Part shown: positions 53,690 through 63,767 of the stretch, piece after piece
Numbering within the stretch: the first letter of the stretch is position 1
How the letters are laid out: each line of letters starts with the position of its first letter
NCBI RefSeq assembly: GCF_026230105.1
Contig: NC_079484.1
Location: 9,129,805-9,193,804 of the forward strand
Length of the DNA stretch: 64,000 nucleotides
Source of the DNA: Diorhabda sublineata
Taxonomy: Eukaryota > Arthropoda > Insecta > Coleoptera > Chrysomelidae
Direction of reading: 5' to 3'
Made by a program: the position numbers and the translations under genes
The notes under the pieces: model-generated
What the model saw: the letters and a program-made list of their open reading frames with translations, nothing else
What the model was told of the DNA's origin: nothing
Databases searched by the model: none

Positions 53690-54745
53690 TGTGAGGATTC
53701 AAAGAGTCAGAGCTGGTGGTAGTTCAGCGAGGGTATTACGAAGATATCCCCAACAGTGCGCCTCTGCAAAGCTCTGACTAGGCATCACACCAATAAAGTA
53801 GGCTTTATATCCTTTGCGTCTGGCGAATACATAGAGAACGAGAAGTAGACCTTGGAAGTCATACTTCAAACGCACTTCCTGGGTTAAAAATCGAATAGCG
53901 ATTACTTGGCCAATGCTCAAGCTGCGATTTACACGGCGAGAAAGATAATAAACTATAGGAAGGTGTTGCGACTGTCATGGTTAAAGCAGTATCATCGTGA
54001 AATTAGAACATTAATAAGATGATACCGCGTCTGCGTAGTTTGCAGTGACTTTTTAGTACTTCAATTTTCATCAAGTTATCCAAGATTGTGTCAGATATAA
54101 AGAAACTACTGTCAATAAAGTCAGTGTTCATCCAATTTCACTGTTGTGTTCGTATACATCTTAATAGAAGGGTAAATAAACTGGGCTGTTAAGTATATCC
54201 ATGTTTCCTACAAAAGGCACTGGAAATATTGGCTCCTCACCTTTTAAGGATCTTCAAATCCTGTTTTGCTAAGAGCTTAATCCCGATCAATGTAAAGAAA
54301 TTAAGGTAGCGTCTATTTCAAAACCAGGAAGGGACTACTACACCGTTATCAACCGTTACCGACCTATCAGCCTTACTAGTGTCCTACTAAAAAGAGTTTG
54401 GACTGGACTGGAAAGAGCCCAGAGCCTCGCGTGCCTCAGCATCAAAGGGTCCATGTGTACGGCCCCAACTAGTGCCTTCGAAGTCATAATGAGCCTCCCA
54501 CCCTTGGATTGATTCAGTTAGAAGCTATGAGGACAGTATGCAGATTGAACATCCACAAAGAATTGCAGGCTGTCCATGCAAAGATCTGGATGCAACACTT
54601 GGGTAATCCTCAAGTTTGCCTGATGAGATCAGACGCTTTGGCTTGAAGGTTCGGGCCAAAGCGCCTAATCGGCTTCTCATAAGACATCGGCCTATCTGAA
54701 GTCCTATGTGGTCGACGGCTTCTTGGTCACCCAAAATGTTACTAT
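53690..54745 (+). pseudogene. R1/LOA-like LINE with reverse transcriptase mostly deleted
   Basis: From about 54225 the plus strand reads PHLLRIFKSCF-type sequence, then KVASISKPGRDYYTVINRYR and PISLTSVLLKR, the first reverse-transcriptase box (v-fIPKPGr--y---k-fRPISLTSfLLK). Directly after it comes RAQSLACLSIKGSMCTAPTS and AFEVIMSLPPLD, which in intact LINEs lies some 300 residues further on, past the palm. The catalytic centre has therefore been deleted. Upstream, 53690-54200 probably holds earlier parts but only weakly (ANAQAAIYTARKIINYRK). Confidence 0.6.
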
Positions 54746-54749
54746 GAAC

Positions 54750-56080
54750 TATGAATTGTGAACTATGAACGTTCTGATTATGTTTACTATAAAAAGTGTC
54801 ACGTTGGCAATGTTAGATTTGACATATTCACTTCAGTGTTGCCATATCTTAAAATTTAAGTAGGATATTTGTGATTATGTGATATTTGTGATTTGTGAAA
54901 TTTGACATTTAACACAAAAATCAGTGGAGTTTCTTCCAATCAATTCGTGTTTGCACAAAGTACTTCATAAATTGAAAAGTAACTATAATCATCTTAGTGA
55001 AAATGTTGTCATCCTCTAAAAAGTCGCCGTTTGGTTAATGCAAATAGAGGTATTTACTTAAAAATAAAGAAAGTTACTCAAAGTGAACTGCAAGGTTTCA
55101 TATTCCAACAAAAAAAGCGTTATTGATACAACTACATACTTAGCTGGTGTCACTATCAATCATAACCACAATCACTATAAACTTGTCTATTAATTTAACG
55201 AGGACTAAAAATCGAAATTTTTTAACATGATTGTTGTAGTAGGTATTATTTTCAACATGTGAAATATGTTCGTACGAACCGAAAAGGAAAATATTTTAAT
55301 TATTGTATGTATATTATTTTATTATATTACGTATTTTAAGTGTCATTTACATTTCTATGTAAATAAAATCAATTATCCTTATACCTACAACTAATAAAAA
55401 CAATAATTATGTAAAATATGAAAAAAAAACAAATGAATGTGTAGGCTGTTACTAAAATTAAATTAAAGCTTACGTAAATCAATTATTGAAAGGATACTTA
55501 CCTTGTACATCTGTTAAGTGAATTGGTGAAAAAAAAAACATATTTTCACACACCGAAATGCAAGTCAATTAATAAGCTACCGTCAACAAATGATTTATTT
55601 TGTAAATAAGAACTATGCGTTTGTTCCAAGCACCTTGTAAAGTTCATTTTCTTATGATCGTTTTCTCCATCATAGAACATCTTCTAACATTCTCATCTTA
55701 GATTCCAATTCTCAACAAATTAGGCTTGATCGACTTACGGCAAGTGATATTCTTTCTCATAATCGTAATACCAAGGTCAAACACCTACATTAGATATAAA
55801 TAAATACACACCTCTCAGTATCCTACACTACTATTTTTTGTTATTTCTTTCGGATTCAAAGTAGAGTAAAAACATACATCGGAATAAATTTTAACGTTAT
55901 AGAATGTTTCGCAAATATCGATTTTGTACATGTTTTCTCTCAATATCCCTTAGATAAAAGCTATAGTATCGAGTGATCTCTTGGCTGTTAAAGTTAACAC
56001 ATTTTTTTCTCAATGTTTAATGTTTAATGCGTTTAGAAACAAAGATTATTTAAAAAATGCATAATAATCCATCACATACA
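54750..56080. other. AT-rich DNA, no gene seen
   Basis: No supportable feature. The only GC-richer part is at the left, next to the LINE. Confidence 0.45.
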
Positions 56081-56084
56081 GTAC

Positions 56085-56410
56085 AGTACAAAAAAGACAC
56101 TGAATAACACTGAGAATGAAGTAGTTGTCGAAGAAAACCTATTGGAAACGTTTAAAACAAAAAGAGGTTTAAAGCAAGGAGACCCACTATCAACAGTGCT
56201 GTTTAACCTCGTATTAGAAATGATCCTGAGAAGTGGTGGTATCCGAACCCAGGGGATGATTAACAATAACAAAACACAAATATTTGCCTTCGCAGATGAT
56301 GTGGTACCTATAAGTAGAACGAAAAAGAATCTAGAAAAAAGGTTCCTACTCTTTGAAAATAAAGCAAAAGAATGTGGACTGCGCATAAATGAAGAAAAGA
56401 TCAAATGTAT
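56085..56410 (+). pseudogene. older plus-strand LINE, reverse-transcriptase palm (5' part of split element)
   Basis: The open frame contains FKTKRGLKQGDPLSTVLFNL (palm motif with QGDPLS) and FAFADDVVPISRTKKNLEKR with the catalytic Asp pair. It ends CGLRINEEKIKC just at the insertion point of the nested LINE. The frame continues without a break at 59563 (MEMGMDLNS...), where the thumb follows. The endonuclease and the first palm motifs are missing, so it was 5'-truncated before it was hit. The QGDPLS and FADD wording resembles RTE/BovB-type LINEs. Confidence 0.8.
56399..56410. repeat. 12-bp target-site duplication, left copy
   Basis: GATCAAATGTAT, identical to 59563-59574 at the other end of the nested LINE. 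Duplications of about this length are normal for target-primed insertion. Confidence 0.85.
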
Positions 56411-56434
56411 TCTTCTTCCTTTAATGTTTATCCA

Positions 56435-56800
56435 TTAATGGATGTTCGCGACCACATTTTTCATGGATTCTCTATCTCTAGCGGTATGGATCAATGTCTG
56501 AATATCTTGTATACCCGTCCACTGCCTCACGTTCCGTAACCATGACATCCTCTTCCGTCCCAATCCTCTCTTACCTTCAATCTTGTCCTCGACTATATGG
56601 CCAAGATATGCAATCTTTCGTTTCTTCACGATGTTAAAGAGTTCACGGTCTTTATTGATACGCCTGAGAATATCCTCATTCCTCACTTTGGCAGTCCATG
56701 GTATCTTCAGGATTCTACGATATACCCACATTTCGAATGCTTCTAATTTGTTGATGTTTTTCACCTTAAGGGTCCAACCCTCCATCCCGTAAAGAAGCAC
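56435..56800 (-). pseudogene. nested LINE: C-terminal region
   Basis: A 121-codon open piece: MLLYGMEGWTLKVKNINKLE, FEMWVYRRILKIPW, KVRNEDILRRI, KKRKIAYLGHIV, then KRGLGRKRMSWLRNVRQWTG and a stop near the element's 3' end. The order YG-E-WtL...FEMw-yRRiLkI-W-----N-e-L-R(I/L)......LGHi is the usual region after the palm of these LINEs. Probably RNA binding; no catalytic role is known for it. In a different frame from the preceding palm segment. Confidence 0.8.
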
Positions 56801-56843
56801 TGACCAAACGTAGCACCGCAGAAGTCTCAGTCAAAGATCAAGA

Positions 56844-57541
56844 TCAAAGTCGGTACATGTAAATAAATTTTATGAATGTACTTCGAGCTTGTTCAATTCG
56901 GCGTTTTATTTCACCGTCCGACGACCATTCCTCATAGAGCCATGTTCCTAGATATTTAAATTTTTCTACCCGTTCTATAGGTTTTCCATTATATGTTACT
57001 CTAGATTTTCTAAACGTATTCGCTTCCCTAGTAATAATCATGAATTTAGTTTTTTTGATGTTGATGTTTAATCCCATGTTTTGGCTATGTACGCCTACTA
57101 TATTAATTAGTTGTTGTAGGTCATCTATATTATCTGTAATCAGTACTGTGTCATCGGCGTAACGTATGTTGTTGACCCAGACTCCATTGACTCTGATCTC
57201 TATCTTCAAGTGACTCTCGAAAGATGGCTTCAGAGTATATATTAAACAGGAGCGGCGACAATATACAACCTTGACGTACTCCTCTGCGAATCCGAACTTG
57301 CTCAGTTAGACCATGATTTACTTTGACGCGCTTTTTGGTGCCAGTACAGAATTTCGATACAACAAATGTCTTTTTCGCCCAAATCCAATTTTTTAAGGAG
57401 CTGTATAAGTTTGTGATGTTGAACTTTATCGAAAGCTTTTTCGTAGTCTATGAAGCAAAGACAAACATTTTTTCTTTGGTCATAGCAGTTCTGTACAAGG
57501 ACCTGTGTTGCGACTATTGCTTCTCTTGTACCTAAATCCAA
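56844..57541 (-). pseudogene. nested LINE: reverse-transcriptase palm and thumb
   Basis: CLCFIDYEKAFDKVQHHKLI (57302-57541) holds the first catalytic Asp. TEQVRIRRGVRQGCILSPLL and FNIYSEAIFRESLE (about 57200-57305) form the QG motif. VNNIRYADDTVLITDN (56844-57209 piece) carries the catalytic YADD. GLNINIKKTKFMIITR and FKYLGTWLYEEWSSDGEIKR form the thumb. All catalytic residues are preserved, but at least two frame changes separate the blocks. These proteins copy LINE RNA into DNA at the nicked target. Confidence 0.85.
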
Positions 57542-57634
57542 ATTGCGAGTCGCTTATATTATTATCACATTTTCTATATAATCTCTGATGTATTATTCTT
57601 AGGAATATTTTTAGGGAGTGGCTCATAAGGCTAA

Positions 57635-58228
57635 TTAGCCTATGATCTTCACACTTTCTTGCGTTCGATTTTTTTGGGATAGGAATAAAAACTGAAGATA
57701 GCCACTGTAATGACCAGTATCATATATCTTATTGAACAGCTTGTGAAGCACTCTAATGCCCCTTTCGTCCAGTAGTTTCAGTATTTCTGATGGTATTTCA
57801 TCTGGACCAGTTGCTTTATTGTTTTTAGCGACTAGTACAGCCTTTTCTACCTCTTCTTTGGTAATAGAAGGTCCAGTTAGACATTCTTCTGCATCGAGTT
57901 CTCTGGTCTGGTCTGGTCTATTGTCGTCAAAAAGTTTTTCTACATAGTCTTCCCATATCCTGTATTTCTCATGATCTTCCATAACTATCTGGTTGTCTTG
58001 GTTAGTTATTCTACCCAGGCTTCGTTTTTTACATATACCAGCGGCTTCCTTTAATCTTTTATGGAGGTTGAAATCATCGTGTCTTCGTTGCAGTTGTTCT
58101 ATTTCGATGCACTCGTTTTTAAGCCATTCATTTTTTGCAACTCTAATTTTTGATCTTATGAGTCTCTGTAAGTCTCTGTACTTATTTATGTCCTTTTTTA
58201 GTTTTCTACGCTCATCCATTAAGAGCAA
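57635..58228 (-). pseudogene. nested LINE: linker and N-terminal reverse-transcriptase part
   Basis: A 197-codon open piece. It holds a basic linker (RRKLKKDINKYRDLQRLIRS, KIRVAKNEWLKNECIEIEQL), then LFDDNRPD, then EVEKAVLVAKNNKATGPDEI and PSEILKLL, then HKLFNKIYDTGHY and a frame break at YLQFLFL. K-A-(T/P)-GPDeIp-E-LK is the conserved start of the LINE reverse-transcriptase domain. Confidence 0.85.
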
Positions 58229-58410
58229 AATTTCATCGGTCGTCCATTTTTGTTTTTTATTTCTAGATTTGAATCCTAGAACACTTTGTGAGGTATCGTC
58301 CTCTTCGACCGTGGAATCTAACTTCTGTATCTGAGAGTTTAATCGGTTGGTTAATACGGATTTAATGGTTGAACTATGCAGTTTATCTATGCTATTGTAT
58401 GTCTTGGAGC

Positions 58411-59320
58411 TTACTTTTTAGCCTTTGAAAGGGAAATTTTTATGACGGCAGATAATAGTACATGGTCTGTGGGTATATCAGCTCCAGGATATGTGCATGC
58501 CGTTTTTACTGAAGAAGCAAATCTGGAGTTTATAAGGATGTAATCTATCTGGTTACGGGTAACGTTCCCTGGTTGGTCTCTTGGTGATTTCCAGATATAT
58601 AGGCGGCGAGGATGATGTTGGAACCATGTGTTGGTTACTGTCATATGTTCTTCTTGACAGAATTGCAGGACACGATCCCCTCTTTCATTTCTTATTCCCA
58701 GACCAAAGGACCCAACGATGTTTTCGTATTTGCCCTTTCCTAGCTTGGCATTTAGGTCGCCCATGACTATATTAACTTCATGTTTTTTAGTTAATTTTAG
58801 AAGACCCTTCACATCACTGTAAAACTCTTCTATGTCTTGGTCATTTGAGTCGGCTGTTGGTGCATACAGTTGAATTATATTTAGGTCGACAGGTTAGCTC
58901 TATATTTTATTAAAGCAGTACGATCGTAGTAAGGGACGACGTCTACGACATATTTTATCAGGTTTTTGGATATTATCATTCCTACCCCTTTTCTGTGATT
59001 TCTGTCCTGGTTTCCTGAATAATAGAAGACACCATTTTCGACGGAACATATTCCAGAGTCAGGCCATCAAGTTTCTGCAACTCCTAGAATATCTATCCTG
59101 AGTCTGCTCATTTCCTGTACGAGATTTGCCAATTTCCCAGCTTCGAAAAGGCTTTGGGTATTCCAAGTTCCAATTTTTAAAGTTGTACGTAACTTTAATC
59201 TTTCTTCTGAAACATTCAAGTCAGTCCCCCCCGGAGATCCGATCGGGGGACTATTTAAGACTCCGGAAAATTTTGATTCGAATGTATCCATGTGGTTCTC
59301 TTGGGAAAAATACACTAGGT
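58411..59320 (-). pseudogene. nested LINE: endonuclease domain
   Basis: The N-terminal piece (59067-59315) reads ERLKLRTTLKIGTWNTQSLF and RLRIDILGVAET, with the catalytic Glu in GVAET. The C-terminal piece (58411-58812) reads NIVMGDLNAKLGKGKYENIV, FGLGIRNERGDRVLQFCQEE, YIWKSPRDQPGNVTRNQIDY and DHVLLSAVI, with the (M)GD-NAK, R-N-QIDYI and final (S)DH catalytic boxes. This apurinic-type nuclease nicks target DNA. A frame break and about 250 bp of less readable sequence separate the two pieces. Confidence 0.85.
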
Positions 59321-59562
59321 GGTTTCCCGTTGCCTTCCTAGTTTTGTTTCAACCGCTCCTAACCTGGAGAACAGACGTTGTTTGCAGCCGCCCACTCTGG
59401 GTCAGACGCTGCGTGGGAATCTTCTTAGTTTCACCTTCATAACTTCGAGACCTTACCGGCATGGGTGGCCCTACCGGTAGCTACGCTACCGCCGGCATCG
59501 CTCCCTGAATATAAGGTTACTGAGCCTTCTCACCAACGACAAGGTTGATTCCCCTAGAGAAG

Positions 59563-59574
59563 GATCAAATGTAT
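59563..59574. repeat. 12-bp target-site duplication, right copy
   Basis: GATCAAATGTAT, identical to 56399-56410. The two copies flank the nested LINE exactly. Confidence 0.85.
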
Positions 59575-59885
59575 GGAGATGGGAATGGATCTGAATAGCT
59601 GCAGCCAATTGAAAGTTGACAACAGAACAATACAAGGAGTATTGATTTGATAAAGTCCAGGAGTTCCAATACCTGGGAGTGACAGTGACAAACAAAGGAT
59701 GTGAAACCAGGAAAATCGACAAAATACTGGCGAGAGTCCTAAGAGGACTATTAAAATCAAAAGATATTTCAAGCGCCGCCAAGTTACGCATTTACAAGAC
59801 AGTTGTACAACCAATGGTGCCGTATGGCATTGAGTGTTGGTTCATGAACAAAATCTGAGATCTGATTTTTTGGAGGAATACTTTG
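59563..59885 (+). pseudogene. older plus-strand LINE, thumb and C-terminal region (3' part of split element)
   Basis: It continues the frame interrupted at 56410: MEMGMDLNSCSQLKVDNRTI, then after a stop or shift VQEFQYLGVTVTNKGCE-type sequence (KVQEFQYLGV is read as SRSSNTWE in the current frame), KRRQVTHLQDSCTT or RIYKTVVQPMV, and GIECWFMNK near 59830. FqYLGV and yG-E-W are the usual LINE landmarks after the palm. The element fades at about 59885. Confidence 0.7.
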
Positions 59886-59984
59886 ATGACATATTTGTAT
59901 AGTTCACAGAAGTGAAGTGATATTTAGTCAATCAACTGGTTGTCCTCTTTAACTAAATTAAAATTACACTCTAAAAAAAACTTT

Positions 59985-60395
59985 TTTAGAAGAGCGTTAG
60001 TAACTTCACACTCTTGCAACGTTGAAAGCAAATTATTTGACTTGGACTGTGGTATAACAGCATAAAACTTTGCTTCAGAGTTCATCCGATTCGTAACCTA
60101 AGCTCTCTTCACCAGTATTCATTATCACTAGTTCAATTTTCATATTCACAAATTTCGTTCTCGAATTAACCAGTCTCCAATTATGTTTTCGGTTCGTCTA
60201 ACACAATTATCCCAAACATTTGAACTACAACTTTCCAATTCCTTTTACCACATTGTCAAAACCCTCTCAACACAATATCCGTCTCTACCCATGTACTTAT
60301 TATAATATGTCTTGCAGTGGGCCCAAAAAAGTTCAATAACATTAAATTCGCAATGGTAGGAAAGTCTTCATGACCATATTTTCTGAAAAGTTCAA
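59985..60395 (-). pseudogene. Tc1/IS630-like transposase C-terminal fragment
   Basis: On the minus strand near 60345 the frame reads YHCEFNVIELFWAHCKTYYN, the box with the third catalytic residue (Glu) of a widespread insect Tc1-like transposase group (normally YHCELNPIELIW). VERVLTMW follows, then, after a frameshift, SSNVWDNCVRRTE-type sequence and an acidic tail (SDNEYW). The first two catalytic residues are not found, and stops are present. Confidence 0.65.
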
Positions 60396-60399
60396 CAAT

Positions 60400-60580
60400 G
60401 AGAGAGAAAGAAAGAGAAAGAAAAATGCATTATTGTCAAAAAGTTTTTACAATTTAGTAATAATTTTTTATGCATAAAAAACAATAAAACATTGTATCAT
60501 TTCTATATATGTATAATTATTTTTATGTACATTAATTAGTACAGTGCATTAATAAAAATTTGTCATAAAACTAATCTATT
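60400..60580. other. AT-rich DNA, no gene seen
   Basis: A GAGAAAGAAAGAGAAAGAAA purine run lies at about 60403-60422; otherwise nothing. Confidence 0.4.
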
Positions 60581-60584
60581 TTTA

Positions 60585-60800
60585 CAAGCAACCAGCCTGG
60601 TCCACGGCTTAAAACTAGTCTTGGGTTTATCTAGGCAGCCAGGCTTTGTCCAGGATTGCAAACCAAGAGGGGGACATTGTTATCCTCCCAGTGTCCCTCA
60701 AAGTCGGGGCCAATAATGGCTTCCAAGCTAGGGCCAGAGTTGTACATACTTGACGCAAGTCTGGGGCTTTACTGGGCCCATCGTAAAATCCTATATGAGT
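60585..60800. repeat. GC-rich unassigned repeat-like patch
   Basis: About 215 bp of markedly GC-richer sequence with related words at several places: CCAGCCTGGTCC, GCAGCCAGGCTTTG, GTCGGGGCCAATAATGGC, GTCTGGGGCTTTACTGGG. AGCCTGG/CCAGGCT at 60591 and 60640 can pair. It looks like a degenerate internal repeat or a MITE body, with no coding meaning recognised. Confidence 0.35.
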
Positions 60801-60804
60801 AACT

Positions 60805-61140
60805 ACACTTACTACGACGTTCAAATAAATATGTTAAGTCCTATCATTGTGATCTAGTAATATAATCATCTATTAACTTTATAGTGATCACAATATGGCT
60901 TCTTGGTAAATAATTTGTAAATCAAATGTGTTAGCAATACATACTTCAAATTGAGTTGTCTGATAAGTCTACAAATCCAATTCGTAGATGTTAGTACTTA
61001 TCATTATGAGTTGAGGTATCCTCCCTCAAATTTCAGCCATTTTGGATGCTTAGTCTTTAGTTGAGAATCCTATAAGTAAATTGAGTATCGAGCTGTCATT
61101 AGATATTGGTTCTTGAGAGGAATACTCCCAACACAATAGA
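60805..61140. other. AT-rich DNA, no gene seen
   Basis: Nothing supportable. Confidence 0.4.
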
Positions 61141-61145
61141 AAGAG

Positions 61146-61272
61146 GAACTAGAAAATATCTGCGGAGATTCTGCATCACCATTTACGATAGTAAAATTTT
61201 GGGCAGCTGAATTTAAACGTGGTTGTATTAGCTTTACTGACGATGAGCAGTCGGGATGGCCGAAACCTGCGA
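61146..61272 (+). pseudogene. mariner transposase N-terminal fragment
   Basis: The plus strand reads ENICGDSASPFTIVKFWAAE, then FKRGCISFTDDEQSGWPKPA. This is the mariner pattern (-y-dsAps--Tvk-W-aEFKrGRts--DdpRsGRPktAT) between the two N-terminal helix-turn-helix motifs, with GRP changed to GWP. The rest of the transposase is not recognisable beyond 61275. A fourth or fifth mariner lineage in the window. Confidence 0.6.
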
Positions 61273-61489
61273 CTCCTTTTTTTCGGTACCGTCCTTGGCT
61301 TCTCGCGTAGGCTATATCCTGACACGTCAGAATTTGGAAATGGGGCGGTGCTCCATCTTACTAAAACCATAATATTTTCGCATGAAATTGGGGGTTTAAT
61401 GGATTATGTTGTTGGAACCTACGATATGATTTCCAGATATTCCTGCCCAAACAATAACTTTTTCAGGACATTTTTTCTTATCCAGTGAT

Positions 61490-63160
61490 GATTCTCATTA
61501 GACTAATAGCGGAAATTTTGCCCATTAACTTCTTATCTTATTATTACATCATGTTGTTATCTAAGGGGTTACAGTTAAAATAAGAAAGGTATCGGCTACT
61601 GTCACAAACACATTCCTAATAATTTGTTTTTAATATTTGATAAGTATGCGAAGTTTTAATTAAATATGGTCGTCCAAAGGAGGCCAAAAAGTCAGTTATT
61701 AACATACAAATAGAAACGAAAAAATTGTACCTATCAACAATAAAAACTTTGAAAAAAATTTCAAATTGGGAAACACCAATCTACTTAATGAAACAATATT
61801 TGATAATTACAATCAAAAAATGGCCTAGTAGAGCCGACTATAAATATATTGATCTGTTCTGGTATTTGTGTAATATTTGAAAGAAGGTCGATTAGAAGGT
61901 CTCGAAAGGTGGAAAACATATGAAATAATTACATATGTACCTAATTGCTAAATAGCAGCAAATTCTACCTCGCCGTAAATTTTACGAAATCTCGATTATT
62001 TTTCTCTTATTATATATTCATTCGCTCGCTTTACTCGTGTTAATCGTGTCAACTGCATGTTGTTATTTGATACAAAAATGTTATGTCGTGACCGCTACCG
62101 ATGAAAATTTAATAATTGCAAGATTTTCATGCTTATTACTATTAATTCAGTTTATTTCATTTAATTTTTTGATTATAATTCGCTGCAGTTACAGATGAAT
62201 GAGTTTTGCATAAATGGATATAATTATTAGTAAGCCCAACAGTGAAAGAGTTCTGTACTTATTCGACTTGCATAAATATGTTCTCATTACATAAATACAT
62301 ACATACGGGAATATGTTTACGAAATATTGTACAGAGTGAGTAGTATGAACGCCAGTTATGTGAAGTTAATTCGCTTATTATGTACGGTCAAATGGAATCA
62401 ACTATAAGTTGTGTTTTCAAATACTCATTTTAAAAAATTATACTTTGTATGTCATGTGACATTGGTCAATACCTTCCTTATTTTGAATGCAGCCTCTTAG
62501 GTATGATCCAATTGGAAGACAAGAAGTTACTAGGCAAAATTGCTGCTATTCCCAGCTGGCAGACTAGTAAGACTTTTATTTTCTGTTAAGGATTTTTAGT
62601 TGTATCTAGAACACTAAATTGTTGCATGAATGTTCCACATAAAACTGTTTTGCCTTTAGAAACTAAAATGTTTTTTAAATTTATTGTAAGAACATTTTTA
62701 AACCATAATTTATAGAACATTTATCAGATAACTGCTATTGTAGTTCTATAATTGCTTACAGTAACACAATTTTACAGCAACGGTACTTATAGAATAAAAT
62801 TACTGTAAAGCCGATGTAAAATAGTGCATTGTAGAATAATACCACTATTATAGAGTTGTTCCGTAAGATTGTTTATAGTTTCTTTATAGAACTATTGTGT
62901 AAGGAGCTTCTAACTTACAATATTGCTACGGACAACAAATTACAAATATGGAAGCTGCTATCGGTTATAAAGAATAATAATATAGTTGTTATTAAATCAT
63001 TATAGAGTAAATAAGTATTCGCACAAGCCTTCTTGTTTAATAAAAAAATGCTATAGAACTATCATACCATAACCAAACTTTAAGTGACGCCAGACCTCAT
63101 GTTTTAAGAATTAAGAGTTTATTTTGCTGTGTCGGTGTTCGAGTTTTGTGCATATCTTGT
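61490..63160. other. AT-rich DNA, no gene seen
   Basis: Between 62650 and 63070 the words TATAGAAC, TTCTATAA and TATAGAACTA recur in both orientations, perhaps a decayed MITE. No gene is identified. Confidence 0.4.
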
Positions 63161-63168
63161 TAAGAATA

Positions 63169-63767
63169 ATGTCATTATTAAGTAAATGGAAACAAGTAAA
63201 AAAAAAGTGGAGCAGTTCGAAGGAAAACGAAAAAAATTTTCGAAAACTTACGTGATGATAATATTTGCATAAACATACCATACCATTTAATATGCAAGGA
63301 TAACACTGATAATACTAGAACTAATTCCCAGGATGTGACAGCATTACAAACAGATACAACTATCCTGATCGAGGAAGTAAAAAATATAATAGATTTCGAC
63401 ACTACAGAAAAACAAGAAAATGTCGAAGATATGATAATAAGAAATGTCTGGCTAACAGATCTTCAAAATAATAACGAAGATGATTTTGTAATATCAGAGT
63501 TAGGGATCTTCGGATGTGGGCAGTAAAATTCAATATCTCTCATTCAGCGTTGAGGGATTTGTTTCAAAGTATAAATAAACATTTATCGGATATTCTTCCT
63601 GAAGATCCAAGAACGCTTTTAAAGTCTTGCTAGGCTGTCATTATGACCAAGGTTGGAAGTGGCGATTACTGGCATTATGGTTTCGAGGTTTGTTCAAAAC
63701 AAGTTTTATCACCAATGCTAAACTTACCCAAAAGTGTGAGAGTGAATATTAATATAGATGGCCTATT
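63169..63767 (+). pseudogene. relic of an uncharacterised insect transposon-type protein
   Basis: Start MSLLSKWKQVKKKWSSSKEN at 63169, then a broken stretch; an open piece at 63335-63526 (VKNIIDFDTTEKQENVEDMI); then, in another frame, MWAVKFNISHSALRDLFQSI and NKHLSDILPEDPRTLLKSC (63515-63630); then GDYWHYGFE and SVRVNINIDGL up to 63767. The order (W-v--ni-h-aL--LL-il------lP-D-RTLL, then yyh-G, then l-iniDGlplf) resembles a protein repeated in many insect genomes that usually goes unnamed. I recall the pattern but cannot assign a transposon class. The match stops abruptly at 63767. Confidence 0.5.

Larger units (their letters stand above)
56411..59562 (-). mobile_element. structurally full-length RTE-like LINE nested in an older LINE
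   Basis: A 3152-bp minus-strand element between two copies of GATCAAATGTAT. The 5' end is CTTCTCTAGGGGAATC (at 59562); the 3' end is ATTAAAGGAAGAAGA (at 56411), with a short purine-rich tail and no long poly(A), as in RTE-type elements. It carries an endonuclease, linker, reverse transcriptase and C-terminal region in the right order. The pieces lie in different frames, so it can no longer be translated whole. It interrupts the coding frame of the plus-strand LINE at 56085-59880. Confidence 0.85.

Noticed and set aside
56142..56438. A stand-alone small reverse-transcriptase-like gene.
   Set aside because: It is the left half of a LINE interrupted by the nested element; its last codons run into the insert.
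59486..59814. Two minus-strand open frames.
   Set aside because: Antisense to the thumb region of the split plus-strand LINE.
62640..63070. MITE suggested by repeated TATAGAAC words in both orientations.
   Set aside because: No terminal inverted repeat or target duplication could be defined; AT-rich chance repetition is likely.
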